From: an uncultured Clostridia bacterium
Lineage (GTDB): Bacteria > Bacillota > Clostridia > Christensenellales > Borkfalkiaceae
DNA: 55,408 nt
Direction: 5' to 3'
Assembly (NCBI GenBank): GCA_944376455.1
Contig: CALWCO010000007.1
Coordinates: forward strand, 1-55,408
Part shown: piece by piece, positions 18,438 through 26,283 of the stretch
Layout: every line of letters begins with the position of its first letter
How positions within the stretch are numbered: position 1 is the stretch's first letter
Translations under genes and position numbers: made by a program
The notes under the pieces: generated by a model
Database searches by the model: none
Told to the model about the DNA's origin: nothing
Seen by the model: only the letters and a program-made list of their open reading frames with translations

Positions 18438-19232
18438 TTATTTCGTAAATTTATAAATTTTTTCCTGCAACCAGAGATAGGATTCTTTGAGCTCTTCCAA
18501 TTGCGCATAATCCTTTGCGTAATTTTCCAGAAGAATTGCGCCGTCGAACCCGTTGCCGATGAGACAGCGAAGCATTTCCTCGACGTCGAACAGACCTTTT
18601 CCCGCCAGACAGGTAACGCCGTTTTCGTCGACATCGGAAAAATGCACATAGGCAAGCGCGGGACCCATGTCCGCGATATACGCCTTATAGTCATACCCCG
18701 ATATGCGCGCCTGTTTGACGTCGAGCACTCCTTTGAGGTCGGGACAGTCCCTTTTGAGTTCGCGGAATACGCCGGGGCGGTTATAGGTCGCCCACTCCAC
18801 GTTTTCAAAGGCGAGCGTCACGCCGAACGTGCGGCAGAAATCGCAGATCTCCCGCGTCTTGGGGGACAGATAGGAAAAATTGTCGTAATTGCCCGTGCGC
18901 TTGATGCGCGCGACGCCGTGAAATGTGTAATATTGCGCGCCCGTCTCTTGCGCCGCTTCCATCACGCCGCGCAGGATCGAAAAGGCGTCTTCCCGCACGC
19001 GATCATACGCGCCGTACAATTGCGGCTCGTACTGCTCGGTGAGCGTGTGCACGGAATTGACGAAAAGGTTCCCCTTGTTTTCGGCAACCTTTCTGCCGAA
19101 ATTGCGGTTATATTCCGAAAAGGTGCTCAAAAACACCTCGGCGACGGGAACGCCCCATTCGCGCAAAAGCGCGACCGCCTCCTCATTGGGCTTTTTCAAA
19201 AACAGACTCGCCGTGGAGATGCCTGCCTGCAA
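18438..19232 (-). CDS. Sugar phosphate isomerase/epimerase (xylose-isomerase-like TIM barrel)
   Basis: The 264-aa protein fits the AP-endonuclease-2/xylose-isomerase-like TIM barrel family. Metal-binding positions typical of the family are visible: TFHGVAR (His about 115), LAFENVEW (Glu about 152), LDVKQAR (Asp about 178), YVHFSDVDENG (His about 204) and the final strand ILLEN (Glu about 243). The specific sugar cannot be told. The start is a TTG at 19232 with AAGGAAGTGA upstream; no ATG fits. It is separated from the phosphohexomutase gene upstream by a 394-base spacer with a terminator, so it is probably transcribed alone. Confidence 0.82.
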   Translation of the reverse strand: MQAGISTASLFLKKPNEEAVALLREWGVPVAEVFLSTFSEYNRNFGRKVAENKGNLFVNSVHTLTEQYEPQLYGAYDRVREDAFSILRGVMEAAQETGAQYYTFHGVARIKRTGNYDNFSYLSPKTREICDFCRTFGVTLAFENVEWATYNRPGVFRELKRDCPDLKGVLDVKQARISGYDYKAYIADMGPALAYVHFSDVDENGVTCLAGKGLFDVEEMLRCLIGNGFDGAILLENYAKDYAQLEELKESYLWLQEKIYKFTK

Positions 19233-19626
19233 AACAAATCACTTCCTTTATTTTCGCCCGACCGCGCCGCAACGTGCGGCCGGGCGGTCTCTTTCTCTTT
19301 TTTTCGGGATTTCTTCCCGTTTTTCTGCTCATTCTTTCGCGCTTTTTCGCGTTTTCTTGGTTTTTCCGCCCCGCCGTCGTTCCCCGAAAGCCCCCGTGCG
19401 GCGAGCGGCGCGGCGACTTTTTCACCTGTCCTCCGCGCCAGAGCGCAGGGATTTTTTCATCCGCCGCAACGGCTGCACGGAATTTTTATCCGCCTTTCGC
19501 CGCGCGGGAATTTTTTCGTCCGCTTCCCGCCGCGCGGGACAAAGCAAAGGGGTCTGCCGATGCCGACCCCTTTCATTGTCTTTGCCTTGCGGTATTTTTA
19601 AGCGCAACGCCGCGCCGATCGGCGCC
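19233..19626. other. 394-base intergenic spacer, no gene
   Basis: Very GC-rich with A/T tracts. It holds a terminator near 19541-19574, a GC stem at about 19256-19290 (CGCCCGACCGC pairing with GCGGCCGGGCG) before the isomerase gene, and three loose copies of a CGCGGGAATTTTTTCGTCC-like motif at about 19450-19540. A highly basic minus-strand frame here does not look like a real gene. No clear promoter found. Confidence 0.5.
19541..19574 (-). terminator. Terminator of the phosphohexomutase gene
   Basis: AAAGGGGTC and GACCCCTTT form a 9-base stem around a ten-base loop. It is followed by GCTTTGT on the minus strand, a modest T tract. Confidence 0.65.
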
Positions 19627-21345
19627 TTAGCGCACGCTTGCGAGCAGGTTTGCAACCGCCGCTTTCAGCTCGATGAGCTTGCCCTCGGCTTCACATTCGT
19701 CCCCTGCGCGGACGGAATAGTATACCTTGAGTTTGGGCTCGGTGCCCGAAGGACGCACGCAGACGAAAGACCCGCCCTGCAATTCATAGTAGATGCAATT
19801 GCACTTGGGAATGCCGAGGGCTTCTTTCTTGCCCGTGGCCGTTTCCACGCGCACGTCGGCGCTGTAATCGCGCATCGCCACGACGGGAATGTTCGCGAGC
19901 TCGCGCACCGTGACGCCCTTGAGCGCGTCCACCACCGCGTTCATCTCTTTCATGGCGTTGAGTCCCGAATACTGCGTGGACGCGTTGGTGTCGAGCACAA
20001 AGCCGTACGTCTTGTAGATCTCCTGCAATCTGCCCCAGACCGTCTTGCCGATGTAAGTGTAATAGCAGACCATCTCCGCACAGAGCATGGACGCCACAAC
20101 GGCGTCTTTATCGCGGGCATGGGTGCCGCGCAGATACCCGCAGGACTCTTCAAAGCCGAACACGAAGGTGTGGCTGCCGTCCTTTTCCCACTGTTTGATC
20201 TTTTCGCCGATGAACTTGAACCCGACGGGCGTTTCAAAGAGCGTTACGCCCGCTTTCTCGCAAATCGGCCTTGCCATGCCCGTGGAAACAAAGGACTTGA
20301 CGACGGCCGCATTGGCGGGAAGAGCGTTCTCTTCCTGCAAGCGGGTGAGAATGTAATCGAGGAGCAGAATGCCGACTTGGTTGCCGCTGAGCGCGATGAA
20401 CTCGCCCTTGTCGTCCTTGACGGCGACGCCGAGACGGTCGGAGTCGGGGTCGGTGCCGAACACGACGTCGGCATGGATCTTATTGGCCAATTCGATGCCC
20501 ATGGAGAGCGTTTCTTTGAACTCGGGATTGGGCACCTTGACCGTGGAAAATTCCGTGTCGGGATCGGCCTGTTCCTTGACCACCGTTACGTTGATGCCCA
20601 ACTTTTTGAGAATGGTCGTGACGGGGACATAGCCCGAACCGTGTACGGGCGTATAGACAAGTTTGAGGTCCTTGCCGCATTTTTTGACGGCCTCGGGCGA
20701 AAGCGTCAGTTTGGACAGCTCTTCAATGTACGTCGTGTCCACTTCGGCGGGCACGGGCACGATGAGCGGACTGTTTTCCTCGCCCTGCACGGAGAGATAG
20801 TCGGTGATCCTTTCGATGTACCCGACGACCTGCGCGGTGTCTTCGGGGGACATCTGTGCGCCGTCTTCGCCGTATACTTTATAGCCGTTGTATTCCTTGG
20901 GGTTGTGCGACGCGGTGATCATGATGCCCGCGATCGTATGCAGATAGCGCACGGCATAGGAGAGCATGGGTACGGGATGCACCTTGTCAAAGAGGTAGGC
21001 CTTGATGCCGTTCGCCGCGAGCACGCCCGCGGCGGCTCTGGCAAACTCCGCCGACTTGCGGCGGGTGTCATAGGAAATGACGACGCCGCGCCCGACCGCC
21101 TCGGCGCCCAGAGACTTGATGAACTCGGAGAGACCCTGCGTGGCGCGCATGACCGTATAGATATTCATCATGTTCATGCCGTAACCGATGATGCCGCGCA
21201 TGCCCGCCGTGCCGAATTCGAGCTCGCCGCCGAAACGGTATTCGATCGCCTTGATATCGTCCTCCACCGCTTTCAGCTCGGCGACGCCCTCCTGACAAAG
21301 ACGCTTGTCGTTCAGCCAAAGTTCAAAGTTTTTTCTGTAATTCAT
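19627..21345 (-). CDS. pgcA: Phosphoglucomutase/phosphomannomutase family protein
   Basis: Alpha-D-phosphohexomutase interconverting hexose 1- and 6-phosphates, feeding UDP-sugar synthesis. The 572-aa protein has the phosphoserine loop TASHNPKEYNGYK (Ser146), the magnesium loop DPDSDRLG near residue 300, the sugar-specificity loop GFEESCGYLRG near 400 and the C-terminal phosphate-binding RPSGTEPKLKVY. The length and the N-terminal FGTAGMRGIIG (44-54) place it with the long PgcA/PGM2-like subgroup rather than GlmM. AAGGAG precedes the ATG at 21345. Substrate preference cannot be told from sequence. Confidence 0.95.
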   Translation of the reverse strand: MNYRKNFELWLNDKRLCQEGVAELKAVEDDIKAIEYRFGGELEFGTAGMRGIIGYGMNMMNIYTVMRATQGLSEFIKSLGAEAVGRGVVISYDTRRKSAEFARAAAGVLAANGIKAYLFDKVHPVPMLSYAVRYLHTIAGIMITASHNPKEYNGYKVYGEDGAQMSPEDTAQVVGYIERITDYLSVQGEENSPLIVPVPAEVDTTYIEELSKLTLSPEAVKKCGKDLKLVYTPVHGSGYVPVTTILKKLGINVTVVKEQADPDTEFSTVKVPNPEFKETLSMGIELANKIHADVVFGTDPDSDRLGVAVKDDKGEFIALSGNQVGILLLDYILTRLQEENALPANAAVVKSFVSTGMARPICEKAGVTLFETPVGFKFIGEKIKQWEKDGSHTFVFGFEESCGYLRGTHARDKDAVVASMLCAEMVCYYTYIGKTVWGRLQEIYKTYGFVLDTNASTQYSGLNAMKEMNAVVDALKGVTVRELANIPVVAMRDYSADVRVETATGKKEALGIPKCNCIYYELQGGSFVCVRPSGTEPKLKVYYSVRAGDECEAEGKLIELKAAVANLLASVR

Positions 21346-21427
21346 TTTTTCCGCTCCTTATTCATGATTGATTTTTTATTGAATTGAATGAAAACAAAAT
21401 GAAAACGAATTGAATTTTTTTCGGAAT

Positions 21428-21475
21428 TTTCAGGCTTCCGCCTCAGGTTATCAGATTTCAGGCTTCCGCCTCAGG
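21428..21475. repeat. Two direct 20-base repeats at the end of a membrane protein gene
   Basis: TTTCAGGCTTCCGCCTCAGG occurs at 21428-21447 and 21456-21475. The second copy contains the stop codon of the 363-aa membrane protein gene. Each copy can fold a small AGGC-GGAA-GCCT hairpin on the minus strand. Confidence 0.8.
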
Positions 21476-22562
21476 CTTTATTTTCCCCTTCCGATTGCGT
21501 CGCTTCGCGGGGAGCTTCCGCCGTTGCCTTCACGTCTTCCGCGTTGCCCGCTTTATCCGTTTGTTCCTCCCCTTCATCCGAAAACGGCTTTTCGCGGTCG
21601 GTGATCCTTATATATACGCCGCCGTCGGGGCTGTCGGGATTGAAGATATGGGTATAACTGAAGAAGTATTTTCTGCCGCACGCCGCATAGTAACCGGAAA
21701 ATTGCAGGCAGACCAAAAACATATAACTGGCGGGGATCGTGATGAGCAGGGCGCTGAAGAAGGTGGTTACGGCCGCAATGACGTTGATGACGAGGATGAA
21801 ATAGACCGCCACCAGATAATTGGAGAAATTCCCCGCGAACTGCTTTTTATTCATACGAAAACCGTCGCGCATCACTTCGGAAAGTTTCTTCCCGTCGGCA
21901 ATGATGCCCGGCATCCAGTCCGAGATGACCGAAAGTTTGAGTGCCTGCATGGCGACGATGAACGTGACGCTGAAAAACAGTGCAAAGAATACGGGTACAA
22001 AAGCAAAGACATAGAAGAACACAAAGTAACAAATCGCCAGAACCAACACGTCATAGACAAAGGAAAGAGGTACATAGACAATCTGATAGAGGGCCGCCGC
22101 GCCGATATTGCGCAGAAACGCCACAAAGAAAGGCGTCTGGGTGTACTGCGACATTTTATCGTTGAGCGCATTGCCGAAAGCGAAAATTGCCAGACCGTTC
22201 AAGAATCCGTTCACGAGATACAACGCGATCAACCCGATGCAGGAGAAGACGACCTCGGCAAGGTGGCTGTTCAAAAACAGCAGAATCCCGCCGATGGAAT
22301 CGACCAGCGAGACCATCGCCGTGCGGAACATTTCGTCGAATTCGGCATAGCTTCCGCTGTTGAAGAAAGTCGCCACGACCTGATCGAGGGCATCCACAAA
22401 GGCGGCCGCTTCCGCGCTGTCCAACAGAAGCTGAATGTTGGACGTGACGATGACCACCGCCAGCGTACCCGTCACCAACAACACGATCAGACGGAACAAA
22501 AGAATGACATAGGTGCTTTTGAAATTATTCATCAGCAGACGAAAACTATTGCGAAATCTCAC
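21471..22562 (-). CDS. Polytopic membrane protein, 363 aa
   Basis: Family not recognised with certainty. A GTG at 22562 with AGAGAGG six bases upstream is preferred over a GTG at 22595, which would put a perfect hairpin inside the gene. About six or seven hydrophobic segments are seen (near residues 18-45, 95-135, 165-215, 255-305). A long polar loop with KMSQYTQTP lies between, and a charged C-terminal tail rich in Glu, Ala and Lys (about 320-363) is presumably cytosolic. It follows another six-helix membrane protein gene on the same strand, and the two are probably paralogous or work together. Transport or envelope function is possible but not shown. Confidence 0.75.
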   Translation of the reverse strand: MRFRNSFRLLMNNFKSTYVILLFRLIVLLVTGTLAVVIVTSNIQLLLDSAEAAAFVDALDQVVATFFNSGSYAEFDEMFRTAMVSLVDSIGGILLFLNSHLAEVVFSCIGLIALYLVNGFLNGLAIFAFGNALNDKMSQYTQTPFFVAFLRNIGAAALYQIVYVPLSFVYDVLVLAICYFVFFYVFAFVPVFFALFFSVTFIVAMQALKLSVISDWMPGIIADGKKLSEVMRDGFRMNKKQFAGNFSNYLVAVYFILVINVIAAVTTFFSALLITIPASYMFLVCLQFSGYYAACGRKYFFSYTHIFNPDSPDGGVYIRITDREKPFSDEGEEQTDKAGNAEDVKATAEAPREATQSEGENKA

Positions 22563-22576
22563 TTTTGCCTCTCTCT

Positions 22577-22594
22577 TGCAACCTCGGGGTTGCA
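22577..22594 (-). other. Small hairpin before a GTG start
   Basis: TGCAACC and GGTTGCA pair perfectly around a four-base loop, directly upstream of the ribosome site of the 363-aa gene. It could act on translation or mark an RNA-processing point. Confidence 0.4.
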
Positions 22595-22735
22595 CTTATT
22601 TTGCGAATTTTTATTTTATATCGGTACAGCGATGGTACTGTCCCGATGCCATTTTCACTTCCGACGTACATCCGCTTCTTGCCGATCGTCGAGGGGATGC
22701 GGCGGCAACTGCGCGCGGGATCTATGCGCAAGGAA

Positions 22736-23575
22736 TCAATCCTCGTGCTTTTTGATGTAAGCCGGTTTCAGGTCCTCACGGTCAAGCTGTGCCGTATCGA
22801 AATAAATAACCTCCATGCGCACCATAAACAGCATGAAATAGAACATATACACGATGAGCATCGCCGCATAGGAAACGGGCACGGGCGCAAAGATGGCACA
22901 GGGAATGATGATCGCGTTTCCGACAATCAAGGAAACAAACATGGACACAATGAGTCTGCGCTTGACCTTTTCGGTGATCTGATTGGAATAACGCAACGCT
23001 TCAAACGGTCTGAACCCGGTGATCTGCATACAGGGCAACCAGAGATAAAACAACGCGATCACATACAGGAGCGCCAATCCGCCCGCGAGCAAGAGAATGC
23101 AGAAGAGTACATATTGCGCAATCACGTTCGGGGCCAACGAAAAAATAGCAAAGGCAAGCGATGAAAAGAGTAGCGCCCAAAGCTCGTACAGAACGGAAAA
23201 GAACAGCGCCACCGCCCCCGTGCTGAGTATGTTATCGTTGAGTTTATCGATGAGGCCGTTGAGCGTACGCTTGCCGATGCGCATATGTTTGTCGATGAGC
23301 GCAAGGAGCATACTCGCGCAAAGCACGATGCCGACATACGCGGCGATATTCAGCAATGCGGGCAACCAATCGCTGAAATTATAGATGGAAAAAGTATTGA
23401 AAATCTGCGTCCAGGAGATGGACGAGAGATTCCCGGAAAAAAAGGCGGTATAGAACTTCTGCATCTCCTCGACGCGCGCCATTCCCGAGAGAATGGCACC
23501 CGGAAGAACAGAGAGAAGGGCTATATACCAGAAATTTTTGAATACGTATCGGATGGAAGAATGAGTATAGTTCAT
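22736..23575 (-). CDS. Polytopic membrane protein, 279 aa
   Basis: Not recognised as a named family. The start MNYTHSSIRYVFKNFW lies after AAGGGG, a rather long way from the ATG at 23575. Six hydrophobic segments are visible: about 15-32, 68-95, 115-145, 148-180, 208-232 and 238-258. The last is followed by a short polar tail (YIKKHED). A basic loop IDKHMRIGKRTLNGLIDKL lies between helices 2 and 3. It is the first gene behind a strong promoter whose -10 sits in a palindrome. The 363-aa membrane protein gene follows after 173 bases that hold a weak stem-loop (about 22618-22650). Confidence 0.75.
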   Translation of the reverse strand: MNYTHSSIRYVFKNFWYIALLSVLPGAILSGMARVEEMQKFYTAFFSGNLSSISWTQIFNTFSIYNFSDWLPALLNIAAYVGIVLCASMLLALIDKHMRIGKRTLNGLIDKLNDNILSTGAVALFFSVLYELWALLFSSLAFAIFSLAPNVIAQYVLFCILLLAGGLALLYVIALFYLWLPCMQITGFRPFEALRYSNQITEKVKRRLIVSMFVSLIVGNAIIIPCAIFAPVPVSYAAMLIVYMFYFMLFMVRMEVIYFDTAQLDREDLKPAYIKKHED

Positions 23576-23649
23576 AGTCGGTTATTATCCCCTTTCGGCG
23601 TTTGCCGTGCGGCGTGCCGCCAAAATCTAAACATTCGGATGGGTTACAC

Positions 23650-23683
23650 TTGGTATTATATACCAAAATTGCAAGCCTGTAAA
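23650..23683 (-). promoter_or_regulatory. Promoter with a palindromic operator on the -10 box
   Basis: Minus strand TTTACA (23678-23683), 17 bases, TATAAT (23655-23660). The -10 box is embedded in a perfect 17-base palindrome, TTGGTATTATATACCAA at 23650-23666. This is the position where a repressor would block RNA polymerase. It drives the two membrane protein genes. Confidence 0.75.
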
Positions 23684-23978
23684 GAGATTTCGGCAAAAAA
23701 ATTACTTTGACTGAGAAAAACAGACTTTTGTTGCGTTCTTTGCCCCGTCGCGCCCGCGCGCGGGCGTAAACTCCGTACGCGAGCGCAAACGCATCGTAAG
23801 ATTTCGCGTCTTCCTTCAACGCCGAACTTGTCCGATGCCTTTCGCGCCGGCTTTGAAAGCTGTTTGCCGCCTCATCAACCGTTCAAAAAACGCCGGATAA
23901 ACTTTCAGAACGACGATGCGCCGGCGACGGCATCCCTCCGTTTTCGGACGCGTTTTCGCCTTTTGGTCCGCCCGATCG
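23684..23978. other. Intergenic, nothing clear
   Basis: The stretch between the promoter at 23650-23683 and the stop of the 131-aa gene holds no convincing gene. There is a GC palindrome (CGCCCGCGCGCGGGCG) near 23748. A 61-codon plus-strand frame at 23828 lacks a ribosome site. Confidence 0.4.
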
Positions 23979-24374
23979 TCACAGTCCCTCATCGGGTTGC
24001 TTCAAAACAATAAAGCGAATATTTTTTGCGATGATTTTTACAGGTAATTTGTCAAAATCTTCGACATTGATTTTAAAACAATGATCATCCTGCGCCAACG
24101 ATAACCCCAAATCGTTCAAGACGGTATCTTTACTTTCAAGTTCAATAAAAGGTCTGTCCTTTCGCAAACTGAATCCCCACAATAATGCACTTATATATTC
24201 GGGAGATTCAAACTCGATCTCGATTGAATGATAATTCTCCCACGACAAATCCATACTGCCTATGATTTTTATGCGGTCACAGCCGATGTTAACAAAATCA
24301 AAATCCATCCATTTGCATTTTGACAGGTAATCATTTATTCTTTTGACGTTATCTTCCGTTTCCTTTCCCGTCAT
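23979..24374 (-). CDS. Hypothetical protein, 131 aa, AT-rich accessory gene
   Basis: Family not recognised. ATG at 24374 has AAGGAG about ten bases upstream and is preferred over 24410. The protein is soluble and beta-rich: MDFDFVNIGCDRIKIIGSMD, then HSIEIEFESPEYISALLWGF and a C-terminal LPVKIIAKNIRFIVLKQ. The region around residues 55-85 reads like a domain that places strands in pairs (SIEIEFESP; ALLWGFSLRKDRPFIELE), a look shared with several immunity proteins. Base composition is more AT-rich than the core genes around it. It is last in a minus-strand accessory row behind two repeat-borne promoters. An immunity role is a guess. Confidence 0.6.
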   Translation of the reverse strand: MTGKETEDNVKRINDYLSKCKWMDFDFVNIGCDRIKIIGSMDLSWENYHSIEIEFESPEYISALLWGFSLRKDRPFIELESKDTVLNDLGLSLAQDDHCFKINVEDFDKLPVKIIAKNIRFIVLKQPDEGL

Positions 24375-24546
24375 AACAGAAACACTCCTTTGCGCAACGG
24401 GAAGAAGCATTCAACCCGCCGATAAAATAAATGCAACGCTGCAATTTCTTCAAAAAGGCAAAAGAATATCGCCCTCCCGTCTTTTTTTCTTTAAACGCAA
24501 GACTAAAAACCATGGACTGATTGCATCGTTTTTCCTTTTTTAAATT

Positions 24547-25134
24547 TCAAAACAAACCTTTTTTTAACGCCGCCAACGAAGCCTCTATTTGGGTATCTTT
24601 AATGTTTTTGCTGATTCTTTTCAGTTCTGATATGTACTTGGGAATAAACTCTTTATCCAAGATATTTTTCCATTGCAACAACTTTTCGGCGGAAATTTCC
24701 GCTTCATAAAATTTCTTATGCTTTATTGAAAAAAATTCATTGCCATCAATGTTCTTTGTTTCTATTTTATTAAGCAAAAAAATTATTTTTTCTTCTTGTT
24801 TATACAAATACATATCATAGTTTTCGCATTCACAAAATTCATAATACTTCCCGAATTTTTCATAAAATTCCTGAGAGGCGCTATTGTTCAGCTCATCGAC
24901 GAACCTATTCCCTTGATATGCATTTAAATTATAAAGTCTTGTATATAAACTTTTACCTATCGTAAATGCAAACGAGTCAACAATTAACAGATGTTCTTTT
25001 TTACCGTCATAAAAATACAACGCCGAATCAAAGTACTCTTCTTCATAATTTTCAGACAAATATATTATAAGTTTTGTTTTATCGTTCAATTGTAAACTGA
25101 AACATTCCTTGCCTTTTATAAAATCGTTTATCAT
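24547..25134 (-). CDS. Hypothetical protein, 195 aa, strongly AT-rich
   Basis: Not recognised. ATG at 25134 follows TAAGGATACAAT. The protein has an N-terminal beta-rich part (ECFSLQLNDKTKLIIYLSEN, EEYFDSALYFYDGKKEHLLI) and a helical C-terminal part (about 135-195: AEISAEKLLQWKNILDKEF and ISELKRISKNIKDTQIEAS). It has no signal or membrane segment and many Tyr, Lys and Asn. Codon use is strikingly AT-rich beside the GC-rich core genes, a sign of recent transfer. Upstream lie a 21-base palindrome and then one copy of the 102-base promoter repeat. Its setting beside a pretoxin-HINT fragment suggests, but does not prove, a toxin-immunity cargo gene. Confidence 0.65.
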   Translation of the reverse strand: MINDFIKGKECFSLQLNDKTKLIIYLSENYEEEYFDSALYFYDGKKEHLLIVDSFAFTIGKSLYTRLYNLNAYQGNRFVDELNNSASQEFYEKFGKYYEFCECENYDMYLYKQEEKIIFLLNKIETKNIDGNEFFSIKHKKFYEAEISAEKLLQWKNILDKEFIPKYISELKRISKNIKDTQIEASLAALKKGLF

Positions 25135-25146
25135 ATTGTATCCTTA

Positions 25147-25167
25147 CAGCAAAAACGGTTTTTGCTG
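25147..25167. promoter_or_regulatory. 21-base palindrome before the 195-aa gene
   Basis: CAGCAAAAAC, one base, GTTTTTGCTG: two perfect ten-base arms directly before the ribosome site and about 90 bases after the promoter in repeat copy B. It may be an operator or an attenuator-like hairpin. Confidence 0.5.
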
Positions 25168-25208
25168 CATTAACCCGTACTCGTCTTCCGGCGAAGCCGG
25201 CAAGATTC

Positions 25209-25310
25209 GTTGTATCTTATTTCGGGCGCGGAAAGCATTTCGGCTTCTGTTGTTTTTATTATAGCACACGTTCCGCCCGAAGACAAGACCCGAACGGAAA
25301 ATTTTCACGC
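25209..25310 (-). repeat. 102-base promoter-bearing repeat, copy B
   Basis: The first 68 bases on the minus strand (25310 to 25243) are identical to copy A at 25948-26049; the other 34 are clearly related. The identical part carries TTGTCT (25281-25286), 17 bases, TGC then TATAAT (25258-25263), a good minus-strand promoter for the 195-aa gene. It begins three bases after the stop of the pretoxin-HINT fragment. Confidence 0.85.
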
Positions 25311-25312
25311 TT

Positions 25313-25503
25313 TCACTTTTCACTCTTTTGCCGCAAACCTCGGACATGGTGCCGCTCCTTCGTTTGGTTGCGCAACAGTTGCACCACGGCTTTATATGCC
25401 TGCTCGCCCGTAACTTCATCATGCGCAAAAACCTTGTCCCCGACTTCTATATCTTCAATCGGGGTCACCCCGTTGCCACAAGCGTTCCTACCACTTCCTC
25501 CAT
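25313..25503 (-). pseudogene. Pretoxin-HINT domain fragment, frameshifted
   Basis: On the minus strand one frame reads NGVTPIEDIEVGDKVFAHDE then VTGEQAYKAVVQLLRNQTKE and ends at TGA 25315-25313. Just upstream, in another frame, MEEVVGTLVATG runs to TGA. Joined, they give GTLVAT-NGVTPIEDIEVGDKV, the N-terminal half of the HINT domain that precedes toxins in Rhs and other polymorphic toxin proteins (the usual form is CFVAGTLVAT, then a G-[LV]-x-PIE-x-[IV]-x-VGDKV). The frame changes at the ACGGGG near 25468-25474. Only about 60 residues remain; no toxin tip follows. This is a relic of a polymorphic-toxin gene. Confidence 0.7.
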
Positions 25504-25539
25504 AAAAACGGATCGCCGCCTTTTATCGGCAATTCTATT

Positions 25540-25824
25540 TTATTCTATGTCGCTCCCGTAAATCTCTAACAAACGAACATCCTTAAAAAGCTCGTTCAAT
25601 AAATCTTCTATAATGTCTTTTTTGAACGCCTCGACAATCAAAAACGGATCGCTCGGAACAACATAACCTTTTGGGTTCAACCAAGCAGAACTTTTTAGGT
25701 TTTTTATAGTAACGATCAAAAAAGTATATGTTCTTCCGTTAAATTCTACACAAACATCCATGTTATCATCGTATATATCGGCTATCTCTTCCAACGGAGT
25801 GGGAAAATAAACATTATATTTCAA
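25540..25824 (-). CDS. Hypothetical protein, 94 aa, TTG start
   Basis: Not recognised. The best ribosome site, GGAGG, lies eight bases before a TTG at 25824, so that is chosen over the TTG at 25839. The protein (LKYNVYFPTPLEEIADIYDD on) has a central strand pair CVEFNGRTYTFLIVTIKNL, then a Pro-rich turn (WLNPKGYVVPSDPFLIVE) and a C-terminal helix with ends LLEIYGSDIE. It is acidic, soluble and small. It sits behind copy A of the promoter repeat and just ahead of the HINT relic. The pattern fits a small immunity-type protein, but no family match can be claimed. Confidence 0.55.
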   Translation of the reverse strand: MKYNVYFPTPLEEIADIYDDNMDVCVEFNGRTYTFLIVTIKNLKSSAWLNPKGYVVPSDPFLIVEAFKKDIIEDLLNELFKDVRLLEIYGSDIE

Positions 25825-25947
25825 AATTTTATCCTCCAAATGTTTTTAGAACTAATTAAATCATAAGAATCATCGGATAAATCTTTTCCGCCGCCCCCAT
25901 TTTCCGTCGGAAACATATTATTATGTATGGAAATCGGCCACTTCAAA

Positions 25948-26049
25948 GTTGTACGTTATTTTCGGCGCGAAAAGTGTTTCAGCTTCTGTTGTTTTTATTA
26001 TAGCACACGTTCCGCCCGAAGACAAGACCCGAACGGAAAATTTTCACGC
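25948..26049 (-). repeat. 102-base promoter-bearing repeat, copy A
   Basis: The same element as 25209-25310, in the same orientation. It carries TTGTCT (26020-26025), 17 bases, TGC and TATAAT (25997-26002) for the 94-aa gene. Bases 25982-26049 are identical to copy B. The rest of the stretch 25840-26283 holds no gene apart from the plus-strand degV promoter. Confidence 0.85.
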
Positions 26050-26150
26050 ATTGCGGTTTCGGCATGAACTTTGAGCCCTCAATTTATTCCAATCGGTCTC
26101 ACTTGTTTGACAAACCTACAGGGAGCCAAAAGAAAACATCGTTCAGAAGT

Positions 26151-26179
26151 TTGACAATCCGATTGCTTTTTGCTATAAT
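26151..26179 (+). promoter_or_regulatory. Consensus promoter of degV
   Basis: TTGACA, 17 bases, TGC then TATAAT on the plus strand, about 105 bases before the degV start. Confidence 0.88.
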
Positions 26180-26283
26180 GTTGACAGAATGATGCGGCTG
26201 CCGAGAACGGCCGCGCGGGCACAAACAGATCAAACACAAAAAAGAAAGATACCATGCCCGCGAAAATAGGAGGATACAATTTC

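Noticed and set aside
19183..19425. 80-codon basic minus-strand frame
   Set aside because: Extremely Arg/Lys-rich, no ribosome site, overlaps the TTG start of the isomerase; likely an artefact of the GC-rich spacer.
17607..21387. Two long plus-strand frames (664 and 782 codons)
   Set aside because: They run antisense through the orphan gene, rpsU, the isomerase and the phosphohexomutase, with no family motifs.
23828..24013. 61-codon plus-strand frame in the spacer
   Set aside because: No ribosome site or promoter and it runs into the opposite-strand 131-aa gene.
25144..25428. 94-codon minus-strand frame over the promoter repeat
   Set aside because: It crosses the repeat and its promoter and is out of frame with the HINT sequence.
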